From IMG/VR virus record IMGVR_UViG_3300027801_000115, positions 1-29,417 of that record: DNA of 29,417 nt. One strand, written 5' to 3'. This document shows, one piece after another, positions 13,957-22,331 of the stretch (positions within the stretch are counted from its first letter, which is position 1; each line of letters begins with the position of its first letter). This DNA comes from a virus. The position numbers and the translations under genes are program-made. The notes beneath the pieces are model-generated. The model searched no databases. It saw only the letters and a program-made list of their open reading frames with translations, and was not told the DNA's origin.

Positions 13957-13983
13957 AAACTCCCCTTAAAAAGGGAGTTTATT
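13957..13983 (+). terminator. Rho-independent terminator after the major tail gene
   Basis: AAACTCCC (13957-13964) pairs perfectly with GGGAGTTT (13973-13980) around the loop CTTAAAAA, followed by a short T-rich run. It has the same stem as the terminator near 2490. Partial read-through would set the ratio of structural to assembly proteins. Confidence 0.8.
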
Positions 13984-14003
13984 CTTATATAAAGGAAAAA
14001 AAC

Positions 14004-14231
14004 ATGCAAGATATAAAAGCAAAACTACAATCAATTCTAGATAATGGATTTGAAGGTGATACAGTTTACATATACGGTGAAAAGTATAAGACTGCAGAAG
14101 TTGCCAAAGAACACGGAATTACCTTACCTCATGCTAAGAAGGCAAAGAAGCAGGTAAATACAACTGAAGATATAAAGGAAGAAGAATATGCAGATATGGG
14201 AAAAACACTCGACGAAGGACATACTAAGTAG
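14004..14231 (+). CDS. Small hypothetical protein, 75 aa
   Basis: AAAGGA lies shortly before the ATG. The product has a helix (MQDIKAKLQSILDNG), a short strand pair (DTVYIYGEKYKTA) and a second helix leading to a Lys-rich then acidic tail. The 'EKYKTAEVAKEHGI' part resembles a small winged or HTH-like unit but is too short to judge. Its location between the major tail gene and the chaperones suggests tail assembly or regulation. It overlaps the next frame by 44 bases. Confidence 0.55.
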   Translation: MQDIKAKLQSILDNGFEGDTVYIYGEKYKTAEVAKEHGITLPHAKKAKKQVNTTEDIKEEEYADMGKTLDEGHTK

Positions 14232-14367
14232 TCTAACAGCCGAGATAGCAAAAGCACAGAACGAATTACGTTGTGCTGAACGAGATATACTTAAAGCACA
14301 AGGCAGACTACAGTTTGCACTTAGTGGTATAAAACATTTAACAGATAAAGATATAAAGGAACAATAG
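14188..14367 (+). CDS. Small coiled-coil protein, 59 aa
   Basis: AAGGAAG lies about 5 bases before ATG 14188. The 59-codon frame overlaps the end of the preceding gene in another frame. Most of the product is one amphipathic helix (LTAEIAKAQNELRCAERDI, then LKAQGRLQFALSGIKHL), likely a coiled coil. No family is recognised. It ends two bases before the next ATG, so coupling is likely. Confidence 0.55.
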   Translation: MQIWEKHSTKDILSSLTAEIAKAQNELRCAERDILKAQGRLQFALSGIKHLTDKDIKEQ

Positions 14368-14369
14368 AT

Positions 14370-14669
14370 ATGAAGAAATTATCAGACCTAGCGGCAAAAC
14401 CAGAACTAACACCAATCATTATAGACGACAAGGACATCGTAGAAAAATACGGTGACGAACTTGAATTCTTCGTTTATGACAAACTTCCAATTAGCACATA
14501 CACTAAACTAGCAAGTCTAGACACAAAGAATGCAGGTGAAATGTATAATGCTGTTAAGGATTTAATTCTAGACGAAAAAGGGAACCCGGTCATTAGTGGC
14601 GAAAACACTTTACCAATGGATGTAATGACATCAGCGGTTATAAGGGTCACCGAAAACCTGGGAAAGTAA
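14370..14669 (+). CDS. Tail assembly chaperone, short form (lambda gpG-like)
   Basis: The 99-aa product has the small acidic alpha/beta layout of lambda gpG-type chaperones, with KLSDLAAK at the start and KLPISTYTKLASLDTKNAGE in the middle. It ends ENLGK-stop. These chaperones coat the tape measure protein during tail assembly and are absent from the virion. Position just upstream of the tape measure gene fits. The last sense codons lie in a GGGAAAG slippery heptamer that allows the longer GT-like product. Confidence 0.85.
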   Translation: MKKLSDLAAKPELTPIIIDDKDIVEKYGDELEFFVYDKLPISTYTKLASLDTKNAGEMYNAVKDLILDEKGNPVISGENTLPMDVMTSAVIRVTENLGK

Positions 14670-14932
14670 GCCAAGTTGATAATCTAATTGATCCCAGATT
14701 ACACAACTTAATTTTACTTGTAGATACAATGGCTGAAAAGTATCATTGTTTACCCAGTGAAATATTAGAAAAGGGATCAACACTGGACATACAAATACAT
14801 GTTCATGCCATGTCCCATCAAGACAGGATGAGGAAAAAGGCTAAAGGAGAAGACATTACTTCAACATTCAAACAAGATGAATTAGTTGAAATGCGTAACA
14901 GAGGACTAGAGAGTGCCCAGACGGATTACTAA
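14370..14932 (+). CDS. Tail assembly chaperone, frameshifted long form (lambda gpGT-like)
   Basis: A -1 slip at 14660-14666 gives join(14370..14666, 14666..14932), 187 aa: the 99-residue G part plus an 88-residue T part. The T frame is open through the junction (VSQVDNLIDPRL, then HNLILLVDTMAEKY) and has a T-domain-like pattern, LPSEILEKGSTLDIQI. An ATG at 14729 in this frame could in principle start a separate protein, but it has no good ribosome site. In lambda the T domain recruits tail tube subunits while G binds the tape measure; the same split is inferred here. Confidence 0.85.
14660..14666 (+). promoter_or_regulatory. Programmed -1 frameshift site GGGAAAG
   Basis: In the G frame the codons read CTG GGA AAG TAA, so the heptamer is G GGA AAG, the canonical X XXY YYZ form and the same heptamer used by lambda G/T. 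The stop codon follows directly. A small stem AATCT/AGATT (14681-14700) begins 14 bases downstream and may stimulate slipping. Confidence 0.9.
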
Positions 14933-15320
14933 AACTGCAAATGGTGTTAGACTTGATGATAGAAAGTTCAAGAAAAGCATGAAAAAACTAAAACGTTATC
15001 TTACTAAACGTAGCGGTTTGCCTGGCGAAGTCTTTAAAGAATGGAAGAGAGTTACACCACGTGGTCAAACAGGAACAGCTAGAAGAAGTAATAAGCTGAG
15101 AAGAACAAATAAAGGATATACCATTAGTGGCCAATATGATTACAGTGGTGTTATCGATCGAGGAGAATATCCTAATCCTCCTAAAGAAGGAACAGGTAAA
15201 ACTTCCGGTGGTTATAGTAGAAAGAATTTAAGTAAGGCAAGACCATATAAAGGATTGGTCGAACCTTCATTAGAATATACAATTAAAAGATTTAAACGAT
15301 TTATTAGGAGATTAAAATAA
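14913..15320 (+). CDS. HK97 gp10-like tail protein candidate
   Basis: The start is GTG 14913, with GAGGA about 7 bases upstream, overlapping the GT-like frame by 20 bases. The 135-aa product is very basic. It shows an N-terminal helix (KFKKSMKKLKRYL), then TPRGQTGTARRSNKL, a beta region ending YSGVIDRGEY, and PYKGLVEPSLEYTIKRFKRF at the C-terminus. The order 'TP..TG..R.S ... Y...I..G ... P...PSL' matches HK97 gp10-like/minor tail or tail-completion proteins. Such genes usually lie before the tail tube genes, so its position before the tape measure is slightly unusual. Confidence 0.6.
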   Translation: MPRRITKTANGVRLDDRKFKKSMKKLKRYLTKRSGLPGEVFKEWKRVTPRGQTGTARRSNKLRRTNKGYTISGQYDYSGVIDRGEYPNPPKEGTGKTSGGYSRKNLSKARPYKGLVEPSLEYTIKRFKRFIRRLK

Positions 15321-17224
15321 TGGCTATTCCAGTCGCGGCGGCGTTAACACTTAGCACAGGATTATTTACAGGCGGATTATCTGCCGCAGGCACAGGGCTT
15401 AGAGCATTTTCAGGCTTAGTAAAAGTTGCCACTATAGCAGTAGCAGGTTTAGCCACAGGGTTAGCATTAGTAACTGCAAGGCAAATAGCATTTGTTGATA
15501 GGCTAGGTAAGATATCGGATACTGTTGGTCTCACAACGGATCTAATCCAGAAGTTTGGCTTTGCGGCTGAAATTGCTGGTGTTAGTTTTGACCAAAGTAG
15601 TGTAGCACTTAGACGTTTCTCACGTAGATTAGGTGAAGCCAAAAAAGGTGTAGGTGAACTACGTCCAGCATTACGTGAAATAGGATTAAAAGACGCTGAA
15701 ATAAAGGCAATGAGTGCCGAGCAAGCCTTAATGGCATTGGCAGATGGTATTGCCAACACAGAAGATGAATCCAAAAGATTAGCACTTGCGTTTAAGGCGT
15801 TCGATAGTGAAGGTGCTGAATTAGTTAATGCTCTGAAAAATGGTAGTGAAGGCCTTAAAGAAATGTTTAAGGAAATGGAAAAGCTAGGCATATTGTTATC
15901 CAGAGACAGTATTAGGCAAGTAGAAGATTTACAAGACAGTTTAACAACATTATCAACAGCAACATTTGGTGCCGCTAACGCATTGTTAGTAAGTTTAGCA
16001 CCAGCATTAGAACGAGTTGTTACTGGATTAACAGAAACAATTACAGCAGAAGTAGAAGCACGTGGTGGCTTCCAAGAATTTGGACAATTCCTAAAAGAAG
16101 AATTTCTCGGATTATTACAAAAAACAATAACAGGTATTGTGGGTATATATAATGCATTTGCAATATTAATAAACGGTATTATGGACTCGGCCGCGGCAAT
16201 AGGTCTTATAAACAATGATATCCATAGCCTCAAAAAGAATTTAGCAGAATTTAAGGAGATTGAAGGGAATGGATTCCTAGAAAACTTCTTTGACCTTAGC
16301 AACTGGCAGATGTCTGCAGGACGAGCAGGCGACATATTGGAAAAGGAATTAGGATCAGGCTTTCTATTAACAAAAGACAATGTTAGCAAAGCAATAGCAA
16401 TTCTAGAAAGAGAATTAACAAAAGCAGAAAACGAAGGAAAAGTTGGTCTAAATCTTCCTTTAATAGATGCAGAGGATATAACAGGCGCATTAACATTCCT
16501 AGAAGATTTAAAAGGCAAATCAACTGAAGCCGCTACTAATGTAGCAGAAGTTATTACTACAGGAACACAAGGCACACTTCACTTCCTAGACGCGGCACTT
16601 AATAAAGTGTTTGGTGTAGATAGAGTAGACAAGTTCTTTAGTGAAACAGAAGAGTATGCCGAGAAAGCAGTTCTCAGTATTGGCGATTTTATAAAAATAA
16701 CATTCGAAATGATGGGTGAGGACATGAAAATGTTCTTCGAAGGCATAGCAGAAGCAGTTAGAAATAGTGGATTAGGCGATGCAACAAAAACATTAGCAGA
16801 AGGATTTATTAAAGCAGGACAGTTATTAGAGCAGAGTTTAACAGATGCAGTATTAACAGGTAAAGCCAGTTTTAGTGACCTAGCAGACCATATTAAGCAA
16901 GTGTTAGCCAAAGCACTTATACAGAAGTTTATTACAGGACCTCTATTAGCAATGATACCTGGACTAGCAAGTGGTGGACCAGCAACAGCAGGCAAGCCAT
17001 ATGTTGTGGGTGAAGAAGGACCAGAGCTATTTGTTCCTACAGCAAGTGGCACAGTTATTCCAAATGACGAAATGACTAGTGGCGGTAGCGGAATGGGTGG
17101 AGCAACAAATGTTACATACAATATTCAGGCTACTGACGCCGCCAGCTTCAAATCTTTAGTTGCTAGGGACCCCGAGTTTATATATAACGTATCCAGAGCA
17201 GGACAAAGGAGGCAACCAGCATAA
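15320..17224 (+). CDS. Tape measure protein
   Basis: The 634-aa product has a hydrophobic, Ala/Gly-rich N-terminus (about residues 4-53) and a TMP-like segment (DRLGKISDTVGLTTDLIQKF, then GVSFDQSSVALRRFSRRLGE). Long helices follow, with a second hydrophobic patch at about 265-300. The C-terminus carries the frequent TMP ending SGGPATAGKPYVVGEEGPEL followed by FVP. It sets tail length, threads the tube and is probably released into the host envelope at infection. At about 0.15 nm per residue the tail would be near 95 nm. TAGGAG precedes the ATG, which overlaps the gene before. Confidence 0.92.
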   Translation: MAIPVAAALTLSTGLFTGGLSAAGTGLRAFSGLVKVATIAVAGLATGLALVTARQIAFVDRLGKISDTVGLTTDLIQKFGFAAEIAGVSFDQSSVALRRFSRRLGEAKKGVGELRPALREIGLKDAEIKAMSAEQALMALADGIANTEDESKRLALAFKAFDSEGAELVNALKNGSEGLKEMFKEMEKLGILLSRDSIRQVEDLQDSLTTLSTATFGAANALLVSLAPALERVVTGLTETITAEVEARGGFQEFGQFLKEEFLGLLQKTITGIVGIYNAFAILINGIMDSAAAIGLINNDIHSLKKNLAEFKEIEGNGFLENFFDLSNWQMSAGRAGDILEKELGSGFLLTKDNVSKAIAILERELTKAENEGKVGLNLPLIDAEDITGALTFLEDLKGKSTEAATNVAEVITTGTQGTLHFLDAALNKVFGVDRVDKFFSETEEYAEKAVLSIGDFIKITFEMMGEDMKMFFEGIAEAVRNSGLGDATKTLAEGFIKAGQLLEQSLTDAVLTGKASFSDLADHIKQVLAKALIQKFITGPLLAMIPGLASGGPATAGKPYVVGEEGPELFVPTASGTVIPNDEMTSGGSGMGGATNVTYNIQATDAASFKSLVARDPEFIYNVSRAGQRRQPA

Positions 17225-17874
17225 TGAGTTTACAAACAATAGTAGATAATGCAACTTACATAGAAGTTGACAAAGGCAAGGTAGCCGCACAAAGCGTTAG
17301 TAGAAGTGGCAGAGTGTTAACAGCCGAAAGAGCAACCAACGTGCCATACAGATTTAAAATAGGTATGCACAAAGGATTACAATACAGCACTAACAGAGGA
17401 CTACTAGAAGACCTACAAGGTTTAGATGTTACTGCAGAAGCCACAATTGATATCGGTGATACAAACACTGACATGGCATACGTTACTGCTTATCAAGGTG
17501 GTATTACTGGCGGCAACTTAACAGCAGTAAGTGGTGCAGGACTTGTTTTAACAGTGAATGCAAGTGGTGTAAGTGGAGCTGGCACATTGTTCAAGAAAGG
17601 TGATTATTTACAGCCAGTGGGCAACACAGGGGCATATAGATACCCTTATCAAGTAACGGCTGACGTTGCTTTTACCACAAGTTCAAGTGTGGCTATTCCA
17701 GTCCACAGACCAGTTATTAGCCAATCAGGTGTTACACTTGGTTCTGGCATAGTTAACAAAGGCGTTGATGTTAGATTCAAAGTCAAGATGACCAGAAAGG
17801 CAAACTACAGAATAGTCCCATATGATAGAATTAGTTTTCTAAGTGACTTCGAACTAGTGGAGATTATTACATAA
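17224..17874 (+). CDS. Distal tail / lambda gpM-like tail-tip protein candidate
   Basis: GGAGG lies upstream and the ATG overlaps the tape measure stop. The 216-aa product is beta-rich with a Gly/Ser/Val-rich centre (TAVSGAGLVLTVNASGVSG) and a C-terminal strand set ending DRISFLSDFELVEIIT. The gene directly after the tape measure normally encodes the ring that starts the tail tip (Dit in many siphoviruses, gpM in lambda). No sequence motif distinguishes these. Confidence 0.65.
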   Translation: MSLQTIVDNATYIEVDKGKVAAQSVSRSGRVLTAERATNVPYRFKIGMHKGLQYSTNRGLLEDLQGLDVTAEATIDIGDTNTDMAYVTAYQGGITGGNLTAVSGAGLVLTVNASGVSGAGTLFKKGDYLQPVGNTGAYRYPYQVTADVAFTTSSSVAIPVHRPVISQSGVTLGSGIVNKGVDVRFKVKMTRKANYRIVPYDRISFLSDFELVEIIT

Positions 17875-18533
17875 TGGCTACTAGTATACCACCAGTCACT
17901 GGCACAAACAACATACAACATGCTATGTTGATAGATCTCACGTTAGACGACACCACATACTATCTCAGCGGTGCTTATTACCCTGTGGTAGCTAACGGAA
18001 ACACTTACACTGAACTAGGAAGTTTCTTAGGAGTAAGTGATATTCCAGAAGACATTAAAGCAACTAACGGTGATGTTGGATTAAGTCTATCAGGTATCCC
18101 ATCAGATGCAAACTATATGAATGAAGTATTGACAACACCAATCAAAGGTGGAGTTGTTAAAATATACAGAGCATTCTTTAACGATGATTACACTGTGGAT
18201 GCCGCGAATATATTCCAACGTTATAACGGTATTATAACTAACTTTAGTATTACAGAAGATTTCAATTACAGTGACGGAGTAAACACAAACAGTATTGGCA
18301 TTACATGTGCCAGTGTTAACGCTATCCTGGAAAACAAAGTTGCTGGCGAAAGAAGCAACATCACAGATAGACAAAAGTATTTCCCAACAGACTTAACATT
18401 TAACAGAGTAACAGAACTACACAATGTGCAATTCGACTTTGGCAAGAAGTATTCAGCAGGCGCCGGCTACGGCGGTGGCTACAGAGGCGGTGGCGGTGGT
18501 CCATTCGACTTCGGCAACTTCAATATGAGATAA
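17874..18533 (+). CDS. Minor tail protein, lambda gpL-like
   Basis: The 219-aa product starts in the stop of the preceding gene. Its first ~180 residues are beta-rich. A conserved-looking block, ERSNITDRQKYFPTDLTFNR, resembles the 'R...D.Q.yfP.D..f..v' motif of gpL/DUF2163-type tail-tip proteins. The C-terminus is Gly-rich and aromatic (GYGGGYRGGGGGPFDFGNF), likely flexible. Lambda gpL carries an iron-sulfur cluster bound by four Cys, which are not seen here. A tail-tip structural role is inferred. Confidence 0.65.
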   Translation: MATSIPPVTGTNNIQHAMLIDLTLDDTTYYLSGAYYPVVANGNTYTELGSFLGVSDIPEDIKATNGDVGLSLSGIPSDANYMNEVLTTPIKGGVVKIYRAFFNDDYTVDAANIFQRYNGIITNFSITEDFNYSDGVNTNSIGITCASVNAILENKVAGERSNITDRQKYFPTDLTFNRVTELHNVQFDFGKKYSAGAGYGGGYRGGGGGPFDFGNFNMR

Positions 18534-18535
18534 GA

Positions 18536-18991
18536 ATGATTAGACCAGCAACAATACAAGACTATGATGCAATAATGGCAATGATGATTAACTTTGCTAA
18601 CAGCTCACCATTCAGTCCTTTACATGATCCTAAATACAATGACATGTATATTAGAAGACTACTTGATAGTTTTGGAAAAAACGGTTGCATATTGCTAGGT
18701 GAAAAAGACGGAGTAGTGCAAGGCATGTTGATAGCACAAATACAAACAGATGCATGGCTACCTGAAATAAGCACAATGAAAGAAATAGCGTGGTGGGTTG
18801 AACCAGCACAAAGAATGAGCAGTATGGGTTATAGACTACTTAAAGAATATATCAAAATAGGTGAGAAACTACAGGAAAAAGACATTATACAAGGTTTTAC
18901 TCTCACAAACATGGAAATTTCACCAGACTTTGATTTAGAGAAACGTGGTTGGCGACCAATAGAGACAAATTATATATATGAGGGTGTGTAG
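18536..18991 (+). CDS. GNAT-family acetyltransferase in the tail cluster
   Basis: The 151-aa product has the GNAT layout: an N-terminal strand and helix (MIRPATIQDYDAIMAMM), the central strands GCILLGEKDGVVQGMLIAQI, and a Trp-rich strand leading to a pyrophosphate-loop-like turn (IAWWVEPAQRMSSMGYRLLK). The C-terminal 'DLEKRGWRPIETNYI' is frequent in this fold. GNAT enzymes move an acetyl group from acetyl-CoA to an amine. The P-loop is degenerate (AQRMSSMGY where Q/R-x-x-G-x-G/A is expected), so activity may be changed. It lies where lambda has the gpK peptidase and gpI genes. Confidence 0.78.
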   Translation: MIRPATIQDYDAIMAMMINFANSSPFSPLHDPKYNDMYIRRLLDSFGKNGCILLGEKDGVVQGMLIAQIQTDAWLPEISTMKEIAWWVEPAQRMSSMGYRLLKEYIKIGEKLQEKDIIQGFTLTNMEISPDFDLEKRGWRPIETNYIYEGV

Positions 18992-21652
18992 ATGGCAGTA
19001 TTTACAGCAATAGCAACAGCAATTGTAGGAGCAATCGGTATGACCGGTTTTGTTGCCACACTTGCCACAAGTATTATTAGTGCTGGCTTAGCCTTAGGCA
19101 CAGCAAAGTTATTGGGTGTAATGGACCCACCAACACAACAAGCTACTAAAGATCCTGGAGTTAAAATCCAGTTACCACCAAGCACTGATAATAGAATCCC
19201 AGTATTCTACGGAAGGAATCACAGTGGTGCTATTATTGTGGATGCAGAAATTAAGAACCAAAACAACACCATGGTGTATTGTATGGTTATTGGTGAGAAA
19301 ACAGACACTGGCGCAATCACAATTAACCAAATATACAGAGATGATGCAAAACTAAACTTTAGTGGCGCAAATGTTATAAGCATGACCGATCCTAATGCAA
19401 CAACTTCGACCAACGTGGCTAACAAAATGCGTGTTAGAGTATTTGCCGGTAATGCACAATCAAGTGTTAATCAGATATTCCCAACAACAGGCAAAGTGGC
19501 CGCACAAACATTAATGAGCACAATTACTACAGCAACAAACTATGAAGATTTAGTTTATGCCATATATGAAATGGACTATGATGCAGAAAACGGAATGCAA
19601 GGCTTAGGTGCTATTACATATGATATCACAAACAGTTTAAGTGAGCCTTCAAACGTGTTATTAGACTACATTACAAACGATAGATACGGATGTGGTATCA
19701 GCACCAGTGATTTAGATTTAACGTCGTTTAACGAGCTCTACGATTACTCTACAGCCCAAGTTGACTACTTGGATAGCCTAGGTGCAACTCAACAACAAAA
19801 CAGATGGCAAATTGACGGCATGTTATCAACTTATGTGCCAGTCAAAAACAACATTAATGAATTGGTTAAAAGTTGTAGTTCATACTTTGCTTACAATCCT
19901 AAACAAGGTAAGTTTATGGTTGTGCCAAACAGAGAGGCAACTACCGCAGAAAAGAATGCGGCATACTTGTTTAATGATGACAACATAACAAGTTCAATTG
20001 ATATTACTAGCACAGAGCTTTTCAGTTTATACAACAGCATTGATGCTGAGTATCCAGCTGTTAACAAGAAAGACCAAACACAAACAGTGATCATATCAAC
20101 ACCTAGTGCTGATAGAAACAACAACGAACCAGACAATCCATTAAGCACAAGATTTAGTATAGTTAATGACAAGAGTAGAGTATACAACTTAGCAGACATT
20201 GACTTGCGTCAAAGTAGAGAAAGCCTAGTGCTTAGTTTTACAGCAGACTATAGTGCTATTGTTAATGACGTGGGCGACATTGTTAAAGTAACAAGTGCCA
20301 TATACGGATTCACTAACAAGCTGTTTAGAATAATGCGAGTTACTGAAGTAGAAACGGCAGATGCTATGCTGGGTGCAAAAGTGCAAATGATTGAATATGC
20401 TGACAGCATATATGCTCACACCAGTATACAAACAGATACTGTTCCTGGATTAAGTGGCATACCTAATTGGGGTATAGGCATTTGGGGTAACATTGATTAC
20501 GGTAACATTGCAAACATTGTGGGTAATATCACAATTGTGGATGATCCAGTAGGCGGTAGTAATGCAAACATTGTTGCACCAGGCACCGGAACTGTTATTG
20601 GCAACGTTGATTATGCTAACATTGATTTTAGCGGTATAGGCGGCGAGGGCGGTTTTGGTGGAGTAGGAAATTTCCCATTTATTAATTTCCCTGTTACAAT
20701 TCCAAACATTCCAGGCATAACCAGTATTGACGCATGTGTTGATCCAATTGGATCTAGTGTAAGCAGTAATGTAGCAAACTCATCACCTGGCAGTAGAGTT
20801 CAAATTAGACCAGGAGGACGTAATGGTAGAGACCGCACAACATTTGACCCAGGTGAAGTTGTAAACGTAGCAATACCAACACCAGCATTACCACTACAAG
20901 ATATAACGGCACCAGTTGGACCGTTACTACCAGACATACTAGCAAACATTGATTTAAGTTTCTTTGGTATAAGCGGAATAAACACAATAAGAGCAACAGC
21001 ACCAAACATTTCACTAAAACCAACAGGCACTATTGACAGAGGCAGTATTGGTGCAGTTCAGGCAGGACTACAAATTGAAGAAGATGGCTTTAATGCCTCA
21101 ATGGCAAATAGTGCCACAACCAGTGTGCCATTGGGAATTAACGCGGCACTAATAACAGCAAACGCAATTATTGATGCAGGTGGTATTGATGAAGGCATAT
21201 TTAGTGCTGTAAACAATATGGTTCCATATGGTGCTACATTGGCAGACGGCAATGCCGCTATTTCATATCAACCATTTAGGCAAATAAATTACAAAGCAGT
21301 AGATGTTGCACCAGATGGTAAAATGACTGCAAACGCCGCCATGGCAAACTCTGGCATACATCAATTAGCATTAGGAAGTGGGATTGTTGCATCAGGCATT
21401 AGTCAATTAGGCACATTTGATGATAACTTTAAGTATGAAGTAAGCAGGGCAAAAGGCAACGTAGTTGCAACGGGAGGTGGATTGCCTCCACAAAGTAGTA
21501 TATTACAATACATTCCACAAGATGTTATAGTAGGTAATTGGGCGAATACAAATTTATCACCCAGTGGAGCTGGTAGAAGATTAGACGTAACGAATTCAGA
21601 CAAACGTATTAGTAAGTCAGACTTTTACTTAGATATAGGGAACATTTTCTAA
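18992..21652 (+). CDS. Tail tip (central fibre / host specificity) protein, lambda gpJ-like
   Basis: The 886-aa product begins with a hydrophobic stretch (about residues 3-46) as in the gpI-to-J region of many siphoviruses. A domain with NRIPVFYGRNHSGAIIVDAE follows, typical of J-like tip proteins. The middle (about 200-480) is the beta-rich hub region, with NVLLDYITNDRYGCGIS and DVGDIVKVTSAIYGF. The C-terminal 400 residues are Gly/Asn/Ile-rich repeats such as NIDYGNIANIVGNITI. It probably closes the tail tube and contacts the host. Its start is directly after the GNAT stop. Confidence 0.85.
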   Translation: MAVFTAIATAIVGAIGMTGFVATLATSIISAGLALGTAKLLGVMDPPTQQATKDPGVKIQLPPSTDNRIPVFYGRNHSGAIIVDAEIKNQNNTMVYCMVIGEKTDTGAITINQIYRDDAKLNFSGANVISMTDPNATTSTNVANKMRVRVFAGNAQSSVNQIFPTTGKVAAQTLMSTITTATNYEDLVYAIYEMDYDAENGMQGLGAITYDITNSLSEPSNVLLDYITNDRYGCGISTSDLDLTSFNELYDYSTAQVDYLDSLGATQQQNRWQIDGMLSTYVPVKNNINELVKSCSSYFAYNPKQGKFMVVPNREATTAEKNAAYLFNDDNITSSIDITSTELFSLYNSIDAEYPAVNKKDQTQTVIISTPSADRNNNEPDNPLSTRFSIVNDKSRVYNLADIDLRQSRESLVLSFTADYSAIVNDVGDIVKVTSAIYGFTNKLFRIMRVTEVETADAMLGAKVQMIEYADSIYAHTSIQTDTVPGLSGIPNWGIGIWGNIDYGNIANIVGNITIVDDPVGGSNANIVAPGTGTVIGNVDYANIDFSGIGGEGGFGGVGNFPFINFPVTIPNIPGITSIDACVDPIGSSVSSNVANSSPGSRVQIRPGGRNGRDRTTFDPGEVVNVAIPTPALPLQDITAPVGPLLPDILANIDLSFFGISGINTIRATAPNISLKPTGTIDRGSIGAVQAGLQIEEDGFNASMANSATTSVPLGINAALITANAIIDAGGIDEGIFSAVNNMVPYGATLADGNAAISYQPFRQINYKAVDVAPDGKMTANAAMANSGIHQLALGSGIVASGISQLGTFDDNFKYEVSRAKGNVVATGGGLPPQSSILQYIPQDVIVGNWANTNLSPSGAGRRLDVTNSDKRISKSDFYLDIGNIF

Positions 21653-22071
21653 TGCAAGAATATATATTTTATAACAATGTAGACGGCAAAATTTATTATG
21701 TTAGATGGATTAGAGATGATTCAAAAGCACAACAATTTGTTAATAACAATAGCAGTTTTCCTATGAGTTTTGCATTGCTAAGTGAAGTTGATGGAAACTA
21801 TACCGGGCATAAGATGCAAAAAATAAATTTAACCACAACTCCATTAAGTCTTATGAAGTCAGTGCCGCCACAACTAATTACAATTAATGCAGAAACAAAA
21901 GAACAGAGAAACAGACGTTTGTTAGCATCTGACTGGACACAAGGCCAGGATTCACCATTAAATGATGAAAAGAAAACAGAATGGCAAACATATAGACAAG
22001 CACTTAGAGATTTAGATTACGCTAATTTAAGTGAAGGGCAAACAGTAACTTGGCCCACAGAACCAAATTAA
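21652..22071 (+). CDS. Tail fibre assembly-like protein (Phage_tail_APC-like C-terminus)
   Basis: The 139-aa product has a C-terminal block with RNRRLLASDWTQGQDSPL, then KKTEWQTYRQALRDL and a closing WPTEPN. This order 'R..LL..SDWTQ..D.PL...K..W..YRQ.LRD...WP..P' is a hallmark of phage tail fibre assembly chaperones of the Phage_tail_APC type. The N-terminal ~65 residues form a small beta domain (YIFYNNVDGKIYYVRWIRDD). It likely helps fold or trimerise the large fibre encoded downstream, though related sequences are also found fused to tail proteins. Confidence 0.8.
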   Translation: MQEYIFYNNVDGKIYYVRWIRDDSKAQQFVNNNSSFPMSFALLSEVDGNYTGHKMQKINLTTTPLSLMKSVPPQLITINAETKEQRNRRLLASDWTQGQDSPLNDEKKTEWQTYRQALRDLDYANLSEGQTVTWPTEPN

Positions 22072-22083
22072 GGATATACAGAT

Positions 22084-22248
22084 ATGGCTCATAGAAACAA
22101 ATATATAATAGAAGCATTCATACTAGGCTTGTTTGATGAAAACAATGTATGGTGTGGCATGCCAGCAAGGGTTGTCTATATAGACGACGAAGCAATTCAG
22201 ATCGATGATTATGCTTCAGAGTATGGCTTTACACTACCAGATGCGTAG
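22084..22248 (+). CDS. Small hypothetical protein, 54 aa
   Basis: AAGGATAT precedes the ATG. The product starts MAHRNKYIIEAFILGLFDEN, has Cys-Gly-Met in the middle and an acidic C-terminal half (VVYIDDEAIQIDDYASEYGF). No family is recognised. Its place between the fibre chaperone and the fibre genes suggests a late role. Confidence 0.55.
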   Translation: MAHRNKYIIEAFILGLFDENNVWCGMPARVVYIDDEAIQIDDYASEYGFTLPDA

Positions 22249-22255
22249 GAACGGC

Positions 22256-22262
22256 ATAAATA
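22256..22262 (+). promoter_or_regulatory. ATAAATA motif upstream of the fibre genes
   Basis: The motif (GCATAAATAC in context) lies in the 83-base gap before the fibre operon, 70 bases from the next ATG. It belongs to the same group of intergenic ATAAATA copies as the GATAAATA sites. Confidence 0.25.
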
Positions 22263-22290
22263 CAAGCATAACAAAACATATAAGCCTTTA

Positions 22291-22314
22291 GGGAATACCT
22301 TATAGGTTATTTCC
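22291..22314 (+). other. Leader hairpin of the fibre genes
   Basis: GGGAAT-ACCT (22291-22300) pairs with AGGT-t-ATTTCC (22304-22314), one bulged T and one G-U pair, around a TAT loop. AGGAG and the ATG of the next gene follow. No T-run follows, so a 5' stabilising or processing element is more likely than a terminator. Confidence 0.5.
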
Positions 22315-22331
22315 AATAGGAGAACACCAAG

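Noticed and set aside
15304-16575. A long minus-strand open frame (423 codons) opposite the tape measure gene
   Set aside because: It is the antisense shadow of a well-supported gene with biased codons; the product is low-complexity (Ser/Asn/Pro/Ala) and no promoter or ribosome site is seen.
16579-17121. A minus-strand frame of 180 codons opposite the tape measure C-terminus
   Set aside because: Shadow of the same gene with no independent signal.
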